From: Serripes groenlandicus
Lineage: Eukaryota > Mollusca > Bivalvia > Cardiida > Cardiidae
Length of the DNA stretch: 64,000 nt
Reading direction: 5' to 3'
Assembly (NCBI GenBank): GCA_031761405.1
Contig: JASEVX010000037.1
Location: 620,001-684,000, forward strand
Each line of letters starts with the position of its first letter. Position 1 is the stretch's first letter. A program made the position numbers and the translations under genes. Shown here one piece after another: positions 36,001 to 45,515 of the stretch. Under the pieces are notes generated by a model. It saw only the letters and a program-made list of their open reading frames with translations, ran no database searches and was not told where the DNA came from.

Positions 36001-39000
36001 AACATGAACCTAATTCCTTGCTCCCGAATAACCAACATAAACCTAATTCCTTGCCTCAGAATAACCAACATGAACCTAATTCCTTGCTCCAGAATAACCA
36101 ACATGAACCTAATTCCTTGCTCCAGAATGACCAACATGAACCTAATTCCTTACTTCAGAATAACCAACATGAACCTAATTCCTTGCTTCAGAATAACCAA
36201 CATCAACCTAATTCCTTGCTCCAGAATAACCAACATCAACCTAATTCCTTGCTCCGGAATAACCAACATGAACCTAATTCCTTGCTCCGGAATAACCAAC
36301 ATGAACTTAATTCCTCGCTCCAGAATAACCAACATGAACCTAATTCCTTGCTCCAGAATAACCAACATGAACCTAATTCCTTGCTCCGGAATAACCAACA
36401 CGAAGCGATTTATAATCGAACTCCGTATCCAGATCGGTACACTCGTAATCCGTGATACAGATACCATCTTAATGGTATATCAGGAATATTAAACGATATA
36501 TTTACATAAACGCTTATATAGTGGCTACTGCTATCAAGTATTGGAGATTCCTTATGAAGTAAATAAGTTTCCAATTCCCTATGTTGCTATTCCTTTCCCT
36601 CATATAGACGCTTTTTGACGCCTCTGCAGCAGACGGCTTTTTTGAAAACATAGTGACAAAAGAAATTTTCTCAAAACGAGCAATTTCTCCTTTTGCCACA
36701 ATGGTTTCCACTTTTACTTTTAGTCATAGGTTATCCACTCAATTATAGAGATTTTCTATTTTTTGACAAAATATGTTCAAAGTCGTCTTCTACAGAATTG
36801 TCGTATGAGGGAAAGGGCTATGTAATTTCGATGCAGTCGTATTGTTTTTCTACAAAAGATATAGCAGAAATTGGTAAAATAATAAATTATTTTAACCCAT
36901 TACTTCACACAGACGATATTTGACGCCTGCTGTTGCGGACGTCTTTTGAAAACATTGCAATAAAAGGTGTAATTGCTCAAAACGAGCAATTTCTTCTTTT
37001 GCCACAATTTTTTCCACTTTTAGTCATAGGTTATCCATTCAATTATAGAGATTTTCTATTTTTTGACAAAATATGTTCAAAGTCGTCTTCTACAGAATTG
37101 TCGTATGAGGGAAAGGGCTATGTAATTTCGATGCAGTCGTATTGTTTTTCTACAAAAGATATAGCAGAAATTGGTAAAATAATAAATTATTTTAACCCAT
37201 TACTTCACACAGACGATATTTGACGCCTGCTGTTGCGGACGTCTTTTGAAAACATTGCAATAAAAGGTGTAATTGCTCAAAACGAGCAATTTCTTCTTTT
37301 GCCACAATTTTTTCCACTTTTAGTCATAGGTTATCCATTCAATTATAGAGATTTTCTATTTTTTGACAAAATATGTTCAAAGTCGTCTGCTGCAGAATTG
37401 TCGTATGAGGAAAAGGGCTATGTCATTACGAGCTATTATAATATAGTTTAACATTTTGATGCCATCGTATTTTTTTTTCTACAAAAATATAGCAGAAATT
37501 GGTAAACTAATACATTATTTTAACCCATTACTTCACACAGACGACATTTGACGACTACTGTTGCAGACGTCTTTTGAAAACATTGCAATAAAAGGTGAAA
37601 TTGCTCAAAATATTTATCAATATAAATCTTTCAATTTGCTAGATTGGTAAAAATGAACAGTCTGATGATTGTAAAGCAGACGACCTATGAAAAGTCATGT
37701 GAAGTAATGGGTTAATAATATATAAATATATCCATTCAGATCTTGAATGAGACCGGGTTGAAGAATGACGATCCGAGACTTCGAGAGACGATCGAATACT
37801 TCCACGAGGTAGAGGTGAAACAACTGCACGATGAAAACGAGCTACGTGGAATGGTAGAACGAGACACCTTCAAAGAGTAAGTGTCACGTGACAAAAGAAA
37901 AACCCGACTTCCGGGTATTATGAAAGAAAAGGCTACTACTATAAGTTATTGGGTTTGTTACTGACCCACTACGGAAATATAGGGGGTTTGTAGGATTAAT
38001 AGGGGGGCGAGGCGATACCCGTCTTCCGGGTATTATGAAAGAAAAGGCTACTACTATAAGTTATTGGGTTTGTTACTGACCCACTACGGAAATATAGGAG
38101 GTCTGTAGGATTAATAGGGGGGCCAGGCGATAGCCGAGTCCCCCTATTCATCCAACAGACCCCCTATATTTCCGTAGTGGGTCAGTAACAAACCCAATAA
38201 TGTATTTATTTCGTCGACCACTTTAAACTGAACTATACTATAACTTGTTGATATGTGTTGGTAGGATAATATGACGTCATGAGTTAAAGATCTATCAAAA
38301 TTGATTAAATAATTGGAATAGATATATTACTTAAACAAATACACCGGTTCAACATGAACACATTTATTTCAATTCATTTCATTTATTTCTGGGTAACTGG
38401 TAACATTTGAGAGCCACTTTACGAAAAAACCAACCTTTGAACTGACTTTTGTTTTTACTTTACTCACCACCCCCTATGGAATTTACTCATCCCCTATAGA
38501 AATATAGGGGGGTCTGCACGTGACACGCTTTAACCAATGAAATGGTTAGAATTTCGTGGGGGGCGAATGGCATCCTCGGGTGCAGGAGGCCGCGGGTTCG
38601 ATTCAAGGTCGGGTCATACCACATACTTTAAAAATGGTAGTAATGGCTGCCCTCCCTGGCGCTCAGGGTTGTGGGTGTAGCATTACGACTGACTGGCTGG
38701 TGTCAGGATAAATGGACCAGTAGTACTGGTAACCTACCCAGGAAACGCCGTGATATAACTGGAACATTGTTAAAAGCGGAGTAACACATCAATTAATCAA
38801 TTCTTAATAAGAACCTTAGTCTCCAATTCAATTTAATATGAGTATGTAAAATATGTTTAACAAAGGCAGGATGGAGTTCCAGTCACTAAGCAGTCACTAG
38901 AAACCTCTTAATAATAATCCTTGCGAATGAATATTCATGTATTTTTGAAAGCGATGCTAAGGTTGATTGATTGATTGGGCTTTAACGCCGTTTCTAACAT

Positions 39001-42000
39001 TTTCTCAGTCATATCACGGCGGCCAGTTCACCTACTCATGTGTTTCCTGGTTTTCTCACACCAGTACTCCACACAAAAATCTTCCCAAGCAACTGGCTGC
39101 TTTTCCACATAGACTTAGTCCATTGGTGGAAGACGAATGACGCATGTCGTAATAACTTTTGTCAAACGTCGGAAAGAAAGTTGGCCGAGCCGGGATTCGA
39201 ACTCACATCCCCTGGATTGACAGCCCGCGTCGTTACCGACTGAGCTACCGGGACTCGACTAAGGTAGTGCATGCATATCATTGGAGCATTTTGTACTTTA
39301 TTGTATAGTCGTGCTTGGTCATTAACCATCCCAGAGAATTCTTGGATTCGCCTGCGTTTAATTGCAAGCAGAGTAGAACAGTATCAGATTGTGCGTATCC
39401 CATTTATATCCCATCTCTTTCTAGATCTTATTTAAAGTCTCCATTTCTACCTTTGAAAATGCATTTATTTTTTGTCTTGAAAACGATGTTTAACTCTTTC
39501 CCACAAAAAGACGCTTTCTGATGCCTCTACAGCAGACGTCTTTTGAAAACATTGTGACAAAAGAAGAAATTGCTCAAAACAAGCAATTTCTCCTTTTTCC
39601 ACAGAGTTTTCAACACTATTTTATACTTATACCTTCATATATGGAGGTTATTCATATTTTTTGCCAAGATATTTTCAAATGCGTCTGCTACAGCTTTGAT
39701 GTATGTGGGAAAGGGTTAAGTAGTTTAATATAGTATATTAAAGTGTCGGTTGTAAAGATAGCAAGTCTCTGTGCAAAAGCTTAGACAGAGTCGTTTATAG
39801 TTTATTTAGCCGAGCCCCGGTAGCTCAGTCGGTAGAGACGCGGGCTGTCAATCCAGGGGTTGTGATTTCGAATCCCGGCTCGGCCAACTTTCTTTCCGAC
39901 GATTGACAAAAGTCAATGCGACATGCGTCATTCGTCTTCCACCAATGGGCTAAGTCTATGTGGAAAAGCAGCCAGTTGCTTGGGAAGATTGTTGTGTGGA
40001 GTACTGGTGTGAGAAAACCAGGAAATGCATGAGTAGGTGAACTGGCCGCCGTGATATAGCTGAGAAATTGTTGAAAACGGCGTTAAACCCCAATCAATCA
40101 ATTATAGTTTATTTGCCGTGTAGTTACGTCACGGTATTAAATATGCTCAATTACCCCCACACGATGTCTTAATAAATTGACTTAATCCAGGCTGGTTTTC
40201 CGCTCTGTACTTCACATGATAGGCATGTTTCTACGAAAATCAATAAGTTACCATATAAACAATAAAGTGTATGTAGACGTTTGCTTTCGTTTGACAAGAC
40301 ACACTGTTGGCAGTACTTTTTGACATTAGGTTTAATTAGGTTTAAAGTACCGTTTTGTCTTACTTACGCTATCTGATACGTTAACCCTTTCCCTCATATA
40401 GACGCTTTCTGACGAATCTGCAGCAGAAGGCTTTTTGAAAACATAGTGGCAAAAGAAGAAATTGCTCAAAACGAGCAATTTCTCCTTTTGCCACAATGTT
40501 TTCCACTTTAAGTCACAGGTTATCCATTCAATTATAGAGATTTTCTATTTTTTGACAAAATATGTTTAAAGTCATCTGCTGCAGAATTGTCGTATGAGGA
40601 AAAGGGTTAAGGCTGATTTTTTAAAAAGGACAAGTCAGTCTTTGCATTTGGAAGCAGACGACTTTGATGAACATATTTTGTCAAAAAATAGAAAATCTCT
40701 ATAATTGAATGGATAACCTATGACCAAAAGTGGAAAAACATTGTGGCAAAAGGAGAAATTGCTCGATTTGAGCAATTTCTTCTTTTGTCACTATGTTTTC
40801 AAAACGCCGTCTGCTGCAGAGGCGTCAGAAAGCGTCTATATGAGGGAAATGGAAAGGGTTAAGGAACAAACAGTACAGACCCTGGTAAGAGGGCTCTGTA
40901 CTGGTGTCACAGGGTTCACAAAACCTGTTTCAGCTGTATACGGGTTTCGTTTGTGTCACACTCAGTGGACAGACAATATTCACTGAGATCAGGTTGGGCC
41001 TGAATAGTAAGTAATATACGGTTCCCAGAACTACAATATATGTCTCTCCTGGCAGCTATTGTGATAGGCAAATTTCACACATTTTGAAAAAAAGAGAAAC
41101 ATCAAATATAATATCAATAGACAGCAATATGTTTATATATAATTAAATCAATAAACTGATATAATCAGATAATACAAAACTCTTCAAAGAAATATGGTTG
41201 TCAAACTTAAATTTCATCGTGTTTTCATAAATGTCATATTGTTTTAAATATGTATACTCTTATAATGGTAATTATTTTTGCATATGAAAATGACCTTCAA
41301 GGGAGGTAATTAGTGTAGCTCTGGGAACAAAGTATTCTCAAACTATTTTGCAGATGCGTTACCGACAACATCGTTTTGATATCAAAGGCCCTTAAGAACC
41401 AGTTCATAATTCCAGAATGGCCCACATTCGTTGGTCACATTAAAGAGATTTACCAGAGAGTAAATGCCATTAAAGACGGGAAGGTAAGTTATCAGACGGT
41501 ACAAAGAATTGATTGTTTGGTGTTTTACACCGATTTTAACAATTTTTCAGTTATATGACGGCGTTTCCTGGGTAGGTTACAAGTAGAACTAGTCCATTTA
41601 TCCTGACACCACCCAGTCAGTCGTAATGCTTACCCCACAACCCTGAGCGCCAAGGAGGGCAGCCATGACTACTATTTCTTTTAAGTATTTGGTATGACAC
41701 GGCCGGAGATCGAACCCAATAACCAATAAGTCCACTGAATGCCTGAGAAAAGGAACAAGCTAATATATTTGTACAGTGTAGGTTCAGATCATCTGCTATG
41801 CCTACTCAGATTCTACACAAGTTCACAGAAGTTTTAAACAAGCTTGTGAGAGTAATATCCGAGCACCGTAATCTGGATCTATAATGTCCATAAGGGCCAA
41901 CTTGCTCATTTTCCCAATCACTTTCTCGTGTATTTATTACCAAGATAAAATAATTCTTTCTTTAGCTGCAACTCTGATATATTCCTTCAAGTTTAAACCA

Positions 42001-43383
42001 ACGATGAAGGTGTATAATTATCCGAAGTAGATTAACAAGTATCGTGATGAAATATGGGGAGTTATCGAATTCCCTATAACCCAGCACTGTTGATGCCATG
42101 CATAATTTAGAAATGTGAAAATAGGAGTGATACATTTAAATACTAGCAGCACTTATCTTAGCATCAGTTTCAATTACATGTAATGAATGAAATTAATCAT
42201 TTATTTGATATGATGTTTATGAAACTTCTGCTTGGAAAATATACGATTACAAATAATATGCAAAATACGTAAAATTTGGAAGATTTCTTTTGATACCGAG
42301 GTGAAAAACATTTTTTCAAGAAAAAGAGAAATTGTCAATTTTATATTGTTTCGTCTTTCTCCCTGAAAGTTTTGAAAAATGTCTCATTCAGAGGTATCAG
42401 AAATTTGTTGTATAATGGGGGACTTCCAACTTCAGTAGCCAAGTGTACGTCGGGAATGTAATGGACAGAGAGGTACCATTGATTTGAAAAGATATATAGA
42501 TATGGGAGGGCTAACAAAGGCGTAATTTATTACAATTACCATATGATATATACAAATATGAGCCGTCCCGCGAGAAAACCAACATTGTGGACTCTGCGTA
42601 AAGTATCGGCCCGGATCAGCCTAAACATGCCGCGCAGGCTTACCCGAATAGACACTTTTCGTCTCCTGTGGATATTCTGTTTCAGGAATCATTGCTCTAT
42701 ACATGTATCCCCCTTAGAATGTGTCGGCCCGGATCAGTCGTCTGCGCAGGCTGATCTTGATCGATACATTACGCAGAGGCCATAATGTTGGTTTTCTCGC
42801 GGGACGGCTCAAATGTTTATTGGCGGTGCTCTCTTGCTACGGTGCTCTGCGAAAAAGAGCAAGGCTTAACCTAATTATTGCACGTATGGAAATCCATGTT
42901 AACTTTTCGCTGCCAAAGGCAATTAAATGCTTTTGCAAACAATGCAGATTCAGGTGAGACAGCTCGTAACGAACTGTAATTCTTGAAGTTTGCATTGTTT
43001 GCCACTTAGACAATACATTTACCTAGTTACCTGTTGGACAATTTTTTAAAAAAAAAATGGAGTGGTTCAATTTTTAACATGGAAGACTCGACTTTGTGAA
43101 ATTCGGCAGTAAAAGAGTTAAGGACCCAAGTGGATAATCCTTTACATATTTGTTTTGAAACCGTCAATGACTCATTGGCGTACACTACCTAGCTAGTTCA
43201 GATTGCGAATATGCATCGACTGATCTGTATCTTCACTGGTCGAAAATGCTTTGGCAGAGCGCAGCTCATAGTTTCAATAAGTTTCTGTTTTTCTTCCTTT
43301 CAGCCTGCAAGTTACATTCCACAGCTTGCCCGAGTTGATCCAAATTACTGGGGATGTTCTGTGTGTACAATCGACGGACAGAG
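26889..43383 (+). CDS. GLS: Glutaminase, first five exons (3' part beyond the window)
   Basis: Phosphate-activated glutaminase turns glutamine into glutamate and ammonia, usually in mitochondria. Five exons (26889-27001, 32966-33062, 37740-37876, 41354-41483, 43304-43383) join in frame to 185 residues. From MEDFEDRLFDFLSDTQGRLS the product follows the GLS N-terminal EF-hand-like region, then TGLKNDDPRLRETI, CVTDNIVLISKALKNQFIIP and ASYIPQLARVDPNYWG; the last exon ends SVCTIDGQR, where the serine beta-lactamase-like catalytic domain begins. The catalytic Ser and the ankyrin repeats must lie downstream. The chosen ATG (ataaaATGG) gives only about 45 residues before the conserved part, shorter than the vertebrate presequence; it is basic (KFRRLTRIGSITL) and may be a short presequence or an alternative first exon. 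The next intron is over 20 kb and holds the 19-kb inverted-repeat element. Confidence 0.9.
27129..27359 (+). repeat. TTAA hairpin MITE, full length
   Basis: In GLS intron 1, directly followed by a diverged relative (27361-27522). Confidence 0.87.
27361..27522 (+). repeat. Diverged TTAA-type MITE, left part lost
   Basis: Holds GTTGAAAACATGGTGAC, a hairpin AAATTACTCG / GGGCAATTTCTTCG and a right edge AGAGGGAAAGGGTTAA. Confidence 0.72.
28377..28613 (-). repeat. Diverged TTAA-type MITE
   Basis: TTAATCCTTTCAAACAATCA, GCAGCAGACGATTTTTGAAG, right edge GTGGGAAAGTGTTTTAA; in GLS intron 1. Confidence 0.62.
28925..29187 (-). repeat. GAGCCG MITE, inverted
   Basis: TGAACCGTTCCACGAGAAAA to CGCGGTACGGCTCA; the interior order (GACACATTCTGTCTCC before CCACAGGAG) is reversed relative to 25682. 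Confidence 0.82.
29194..29419 (-). repeat. GAGCCG MITE, inverted, left end lost
   Basis: Starts at CTGCGTAATGTATCGACC, ends CGCGGGACGGCTCA; direct tandem with 28925-29187. Confidence 0.8.
29540..29735. repeat. Diverged inverted-repeat element (AACCCTATG type)
   Basis: CAGCCCTTCTTCCCACAAAA, CCCCTATGATG, GAATCGTCTTAGTGTGACGA then GACCCATAAAGTAGGATAAG and a TGGAGCTCTGTACG end. Confidence 0.6.
30062..30266 (+). repeat. TTAA hairpin MITE, 3' end lost
   Basis: Inserted at the TTAA of an older relative (29909-30065). It breaks off after GCGTCTATATGA. Confidence 0.82.
30270..32520. other. Repeat-poor part of GLS intron 1
   Basis: 2.2 kb of AT-rich sequence without a recognisable mobile element, unusual for this window. 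ORFs here are short and show no family similarity. It could hold regulatory sequence or a missed alternative first exon, but nothing direct supports that. Confidence 0.5.
32526..32755 (+). repeat. TTAA hairpin MITE, full length
   Basis: The right edge is mutated to GGGTTGAA. GLS exon 2 lies 210 bp downstream. Confidence 0.86.
32966..33062 (+). CDS. GLS: GLS exon 2
   Basis: The acceptor TCTTTTCAG ends at 32965 and the donor GTAAGA is at 33063. The exon completes a split Ser and encodes DLLSSGMEDFEDRLFDFLSD onward, like the start of the conserved GLS region. Confidence 0.87.
33194..33490 (+). mobile_element. tRNA-derived SINE with (ATCA) tail and target duplication
   Basis: The head has Pol III A box (TAGCTCAGTCGGTAG) and B box (TGTTCGAATCCC), then a body (GTGTGGAGTACTGGTGTGAG, GTAGGTGAACTGGC), the 3' piece GCCGTGATATAACTGAGAAA...CGGCGTTAAACCCC and a repeated AATC tail. 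The direct repeat TCAAACGGTA at 33184-33193 and 33488-33497 marks the insertion. It split an older tRNA-derived SINE whose remains flank it. It starts about 130 bp downstream of GLS exon 2. Confidence 0.88.
33650..34000. repeat. 93-bp satellite made from SINE body
   Basis: Four units of exactly 93 bp (AGTACCGGGG at 33668, 33761, 33854, 33947). TGTGGAGTACCGGGGCGAGA and AGATGAACTGG match the SINE body of the older element split at 33194. Divisible by 3, so open in two directions. Confidence 0.88.
34001..34720. repeat. 176-bp satellite, four units
   Basis: Units anchored by AGTACTGGTACCCGTTATAG (34161, 34337, 34513); copies almost identical, hence recent. The last unit continues into ACAACATAGGGTTTGAGGGT, a sequence also at 26370-26400. 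Confidence 0.88.
34777..35003 (+). repeat. TTAA hairpin MITE, full length
   Basis: TTAA at both ends; it directly follows the 176-bp satellite region. Confidence 0.87.
35004..35802. other. GLS intron 2 segment without recognised element
   Basis: Between a MITE (ends 35003) and the 33-bp satellite (starts 35803). I see no gene, SINE or inverted repeat here. Confidence 0.5.
35803..36411. repeat. 33-bp satellite, about 18 units
   Basis: Unit AACATGAACCTAATTCCTTG + CTCCAGAATAACC. Because 33 is divisible by 3 and the unit lacks stops in several frames, long false ORFs (up to 228 codons) result. Confidence 0.93.
36589..36822 (-). repeat. TTAA-type MITE, inverted, edges mutated
   Basis: Starts TCCTTTCCCTCATATAGACG and ends GAGGGAAAGGGCTA. 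Its right part is the first half of the 300-bp duplication. Confidence 0.8.
36784..37383. repeat. 300-bp perfect or near-perfect tandem duplication
   Basis: 37084-37383 repeats 36784-37083; I see no more than a few differences, all near the end (CTTCTACAG against CTGCTGCAG just after). It contains two MITE halves joined by a unique linker. Confidence 0.9.
37518..37717 (-). repeat. TTAA-type MITE variant (TTAACCCATTAC edge)
   Basis: Edges TTAACCCATTACTTCACAC and AAGTAATGGGTTAA are perfect inverted partners. It differs from the CCCTTTCCC edge of the main family but keeps the ACTTTTGAAAACATTG interior. It ends 23 bp before GLS exon 3. Confidence 0.75.
37740..37876 (+). CDS. GLS: GLS exon 3
   Basis: The acceptor CCATTCAG ends at 37739 and the donor is a perfect GTAAGT at 37877. 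The 137 nt end in phase 2. It encodes ILNETGLKNDDPRLRETIEY, matching the GLS TGLRTSDPRL region. Confidence 0.9.
37911..38206. repeat. 115-bp tandem duplication followed by an inverted copy
   Basis: 37911 and 38026 start identical 115-bp units (CCGGGTATTATGAAAGAAAA). 38138-38201 is the reverse complement of 38058-38122, containing CCCCCTATATTTCCGTAGTG, so the second unit and the inverted copy form a hairpin with about 64-bp arms. Confidence 0.87.
38556..38800 (+). mobile_element. Second SINE family, tRNA-like head
   Basis: The head has GCGGGTTCGATTCAAGG as a B box. Body CTCAGGGTTGTGGGTGTAGC, GACTGACTGGCTGGTGTCAG; 3' piece AACGCCGTGATATAACTGGA, shared with the first family. Confidence 0.75.
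38964..39258 (-). mobile_element. tRNA-derived SINE, inverted, with target duplication
   Basis: Same family as 33194-33490 on the minus strand: GATTGATTGATTGGG tail first, tRNA-like head last. The target duplication CTAAGGT lies at 38957-38963 and 39259-39265. Confidence 0.88.
39490..39719 (-). repeat. Diverged TTAA-type MITE
   Basis: TTAACTCTTTCCCACAAAAA to GTGGGAAAGGGTTAA; core TTGCTCAAAACAAGCAA. Confidence 0.75.
39808..40101 (+). mobile_element. tRNA-derived SINE with 13-bp target duplication
   Basis: Same family. The direct repeat TTATAGTTTATTT occurs at 39795-39807 and 40102-40114. The head GCCGAGCCCCGGTAGCTCAG is the most complete of the three. Confidence 0.9.
40381..40610 (-). repeat. 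TTAA hairpin MITE, inverted, full length
   Basis: TTAA at both ends. A copy in the other orientation follows 40 bp later, making a head-to-head pair. Confidence 0.87.
40649..40862 (+). repeat. TTAA hairpin MITE, left edge lost
   Basis: Begins at AAGCAGACGACTTTG. The right edge GGAAATGGAAAGGGTTAA has a small insertion. Confidence 0.83.
41354..41483 (+). CDS. GLS: GLS exon 4
   Basis: The acceptor TTTTGCAG ends at 41353 and the donor GTAAGT is at 41484. It completes a split Glu and encodes CVTDNIVLISKALKNQFIIP then EWPTFVGHIKEIY, strongly GLS-like. Confidence 0.93.
41525..41712 (-). mobile_element. Second SINE family, inverted, head truncated
   Basis: Reverse of 38556-38800: CAGTTATATGACGGCGTTTC, CATTTATCCTGACACCACCC, CCCACAACCCTGAGCGCC. 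Starts about 40 bp after GLS exon 4. Confidence 0.75.
41713..42558. other. GLS intron 4 segment without recognised element
   Basis: AT-rich sequence between a SINE fragment and a GAGCCG MITE. A possible very degraded TTAA-type MITE core lies near 42290-42420. No coding sequence was seen. Confidence 0.45.
42559..42811 (+). repeat. GAGCCG MITE, full length
   Basis: TGAGCCGTCCCGCGAGAAAA to CGCGGGACGGCTCA, the best kept termini of the seven copies. Confidence 0.86.
42899..43121 (-). repeat. Second TTAA MITE family, diverged inverted copy
   Basis: TTAACTTTTCGCTGCC at the left, AGGTGAGACAGCTCG near the middle and GAATTTC-type sequence then AAGAGTTAA at the right. Confidence 0.68.
43304..43383 (+). 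CDS. GLS: GLS exon 5
   Basis: The acceptor CTTCCTTTCAG ends at 43303 and the donor GTCAGT is at 43384. It encodes PASYIPQLARVDPNYWGCSV then CTIDGQR, the entry to the catalytic domain. The exon ends in phase 2. Confidence 0.93.
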
Positions 43384-44379
43384 GTCAGTGGTTAAACTTT
43401 GATACTTAGACTTAATTCGTTGAAATATGCTTGAATCGTAGTTTTTGGACGGTACCCCTAAGGTACCGTCTATAGTCATGTGCATTTTGAGAAATCGTAC
43501 AACAGTTGGCTCCCCGACTATAAACAGAACGATAGTGTAAAGCTGGGAGCCGAAAAAGAGGGATTTTTTTAATAACCGTCAACAAAAAAGTAGTGTCAAT
43601 TATCAGGCAATAAAACTGCATTTTCGAAAACCTTGGTGAATCAAGATATCTGAATATTGAAAAAAAAACTGTAAAAAGGAAGCATTAGTGGTTGAAAGTT
43701 GAAGTAGAACGTTTACAATATTGAGTTGAAGTTTGAATAAATATATTCATAATTAATGTATGAATATATACCAATTTCACGTGACATTTTGATATTTCTT
43801 GTTGATCAGGAAGTGGTTTCGTGGATGTTTGTAGTATTAACAATAATGCCTAACTCCCCTAACTCTAAACGCTTCGATGAAAAACTATCTCCCAACTAAT
43901 TTATCTAGCCAATCGATTCATTTTACTGAAAGAAGATGGTAAGGAACGACAACTCTGCGAAGGAGAACTTGCAACTTCCGTTCAAAATGAAAGTAGAAAT
44001 CTGATAAGCTGCGCTGACGATTGTTATTATTTTTGTGGAGGAAAGACACATGAAGTTTTATATTGAGGATGACTGACAGGAAATAAATGTATGCACGCCT
44101 AAAATGTTCATTTAGTCATCAATACGTATAACGTTCGAGGTAGGTCTGTCAATTAAACTGTAATTTGGAGTGGAAAACTTTTTTATTTTTATTTTCGCCC
44201 TGTGCTGTATCGTAACCGGATATGAAAATAAGCTCACATGTATTTAATGTACACGTATGTCTGAAAATAGCCCAATTCCTGTAGACATTCGCTTATCCGT
44301 TTTATCATCTGACATATGTTAATTATTTAAAAAGGGTGACATATGAAGGAAAATAAAAAATGAACGACTTCGGAGACTT
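43384..44379. other. GLS intron 5, left flank of the 19-kb element
   Basis: Contains a short perfect hairpin at 43448-43470 (GACGGTACC, 5-nt loop, GGTACCGTC) and otherwise unremarkable AT-rich sequence. Confidence 0.5.
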
Positions 44380-44408
44380 TGTACAGTGAACTCGACAGTT
44401 CCGGGTCA
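44380..44408 (+). repeat. Left terminal inverted repeat of the 19-kb element
   Basis: 29 bp, beginning TGTACAGTGAACTCGACAGT and ending CCGGGTCA. It is identical to the reverse complement of 63410-63438. A second, imperfect copy of the inner part (GACAATTCCGGGTCA) follows at 44410-44424. Confidence 0.9.
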
Positions 44409-44409
44409 T

Positions 44410-45416
44410 CGACAATTCCGGGTCAAATTTGGAAAAAAATGTTTAGTATTCGAGAATGATACAGTATTTTGACAATTTGATTATCAAGTCATATTCCCCA
44501 TTAGCTTGGCTAGTTTCACTTCGATTTAGGACGTTGTCATTTCAAGAACGGATGTCGTTATCTCGAATCACATGACTGCATCGATTCCCGCGAAAGCAAA
44601 ATCTCAATATTTTTATTTACCTATCACAGCGTAAATTGCTGATTATATCCATAATTTCAGTAATACAGTTATGTATTGCACATACATGTATAGGTTATTT
44701 ACTACTGAACAAGATATATATTTTGTATTGACCTGTCGAAGTTGTTTATGCCAAACTAGCGGATAAATTTGACCTAGTTCACATACGACACTTTCGGGTC
44801 AGCCAAAAGGAATTTCTCAAAATTATCAATTTATTAGTAAAACTATTTTGGGAATTTTTTAAGAATAATTTAAAGCTTATGGTGATAAATCAATGTTAAA
44901 AATGTGTTAATAAAATTTACATTTTTTGTCAAATGTGACGCGCCATGAGATTTTTGGGCCAAATGAGGCACGTCGTATTCCTTAATAAACGTCATTAAAC
45001 AACGTCGTTTATTTTTTCAATTTTGATGAGTTATTTCTACCTTAATTTGGTGCAGGGTGAGTGTATACACAGTGTTTGGTGTAATACACGAGTTGGCAGC
45101 AAAGAAAACTTACCAAATGATCAAGAAATAAACTCTTAAACCCTTGTTCACCCCATTTTGAAATTATTTCCCTTGAATATTCTTACTTCCCTTATCGACC
45201 TTCACCTCCACAACCTGTTGTTATTAAATTTTCTACACGGGTAGCGATTTGTTTTTTGTGTGGTATCGCGATGAAGACTGAACAGATTGTAGAAAGGATT
45301 ATGTGAAGGTACGTTGCATTTTATTATATCAATACATCTTGGTTTATATGGATGAAATTCCCCCAATTAATATTCGATTTAATTAGAAAAGAAAATTGCA
45401 CTGTGACCCGGAAGTG
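44410..45416 (+). promoter_or_regulatory. Left subterminal region with repeated TTCCGGGTCA-type motifs
   Basis: Related motifs occur at 44415-44424 (ATTCCGGGTCA core), 44791-44801 (CTTTCGGGTCA) and, inverted, 45403-45416 (GTGACCCGGAAGTG). Many DNA transposons carry such internal copies as transposase binding sites; that role is inferred. The last one lies 100 bp upstream of the gene start and could also serve the promoter. No TATA box was identified. Confidence 0.55.
44928..44968 (+). repeat. Inner diverged inverted repeat, left arm
   Basis: The segment containing GCCATGAGATTTTTGGGCCA then AATGAGG matches the reverse complement of 62947-62989 at roughly 80 percent by eye. This suggests the ancestral terminal repeats were longer, or that the two ends share regulatory sequence. 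Confidence 0.6.
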
Positions 45417-45515
45417 AAACAAATGTCAGTTGTGTGTTTATTTCGTCTGTCTATCTCAAGTAAAGTTTAATAGATAGTTTTAAAATACTCATTTCACTCA
45501 TGAATTCTGTTGAAA

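Noticed and set aside
35806..36492. 228-codon open frame, and further frames on both strands in the same place
   Set aside because: It is the 33-bp satellite read in phase; repeats of 11 residues, no start context and no family similarity.
44380..44383. Calling the 19-kb element Tc1/mariner from its flanking TA
   Set aside because: The palindromic TGTACA edge makes the TA ambiguous and the encoded protein does not look like a Tc1/mariner transposase.
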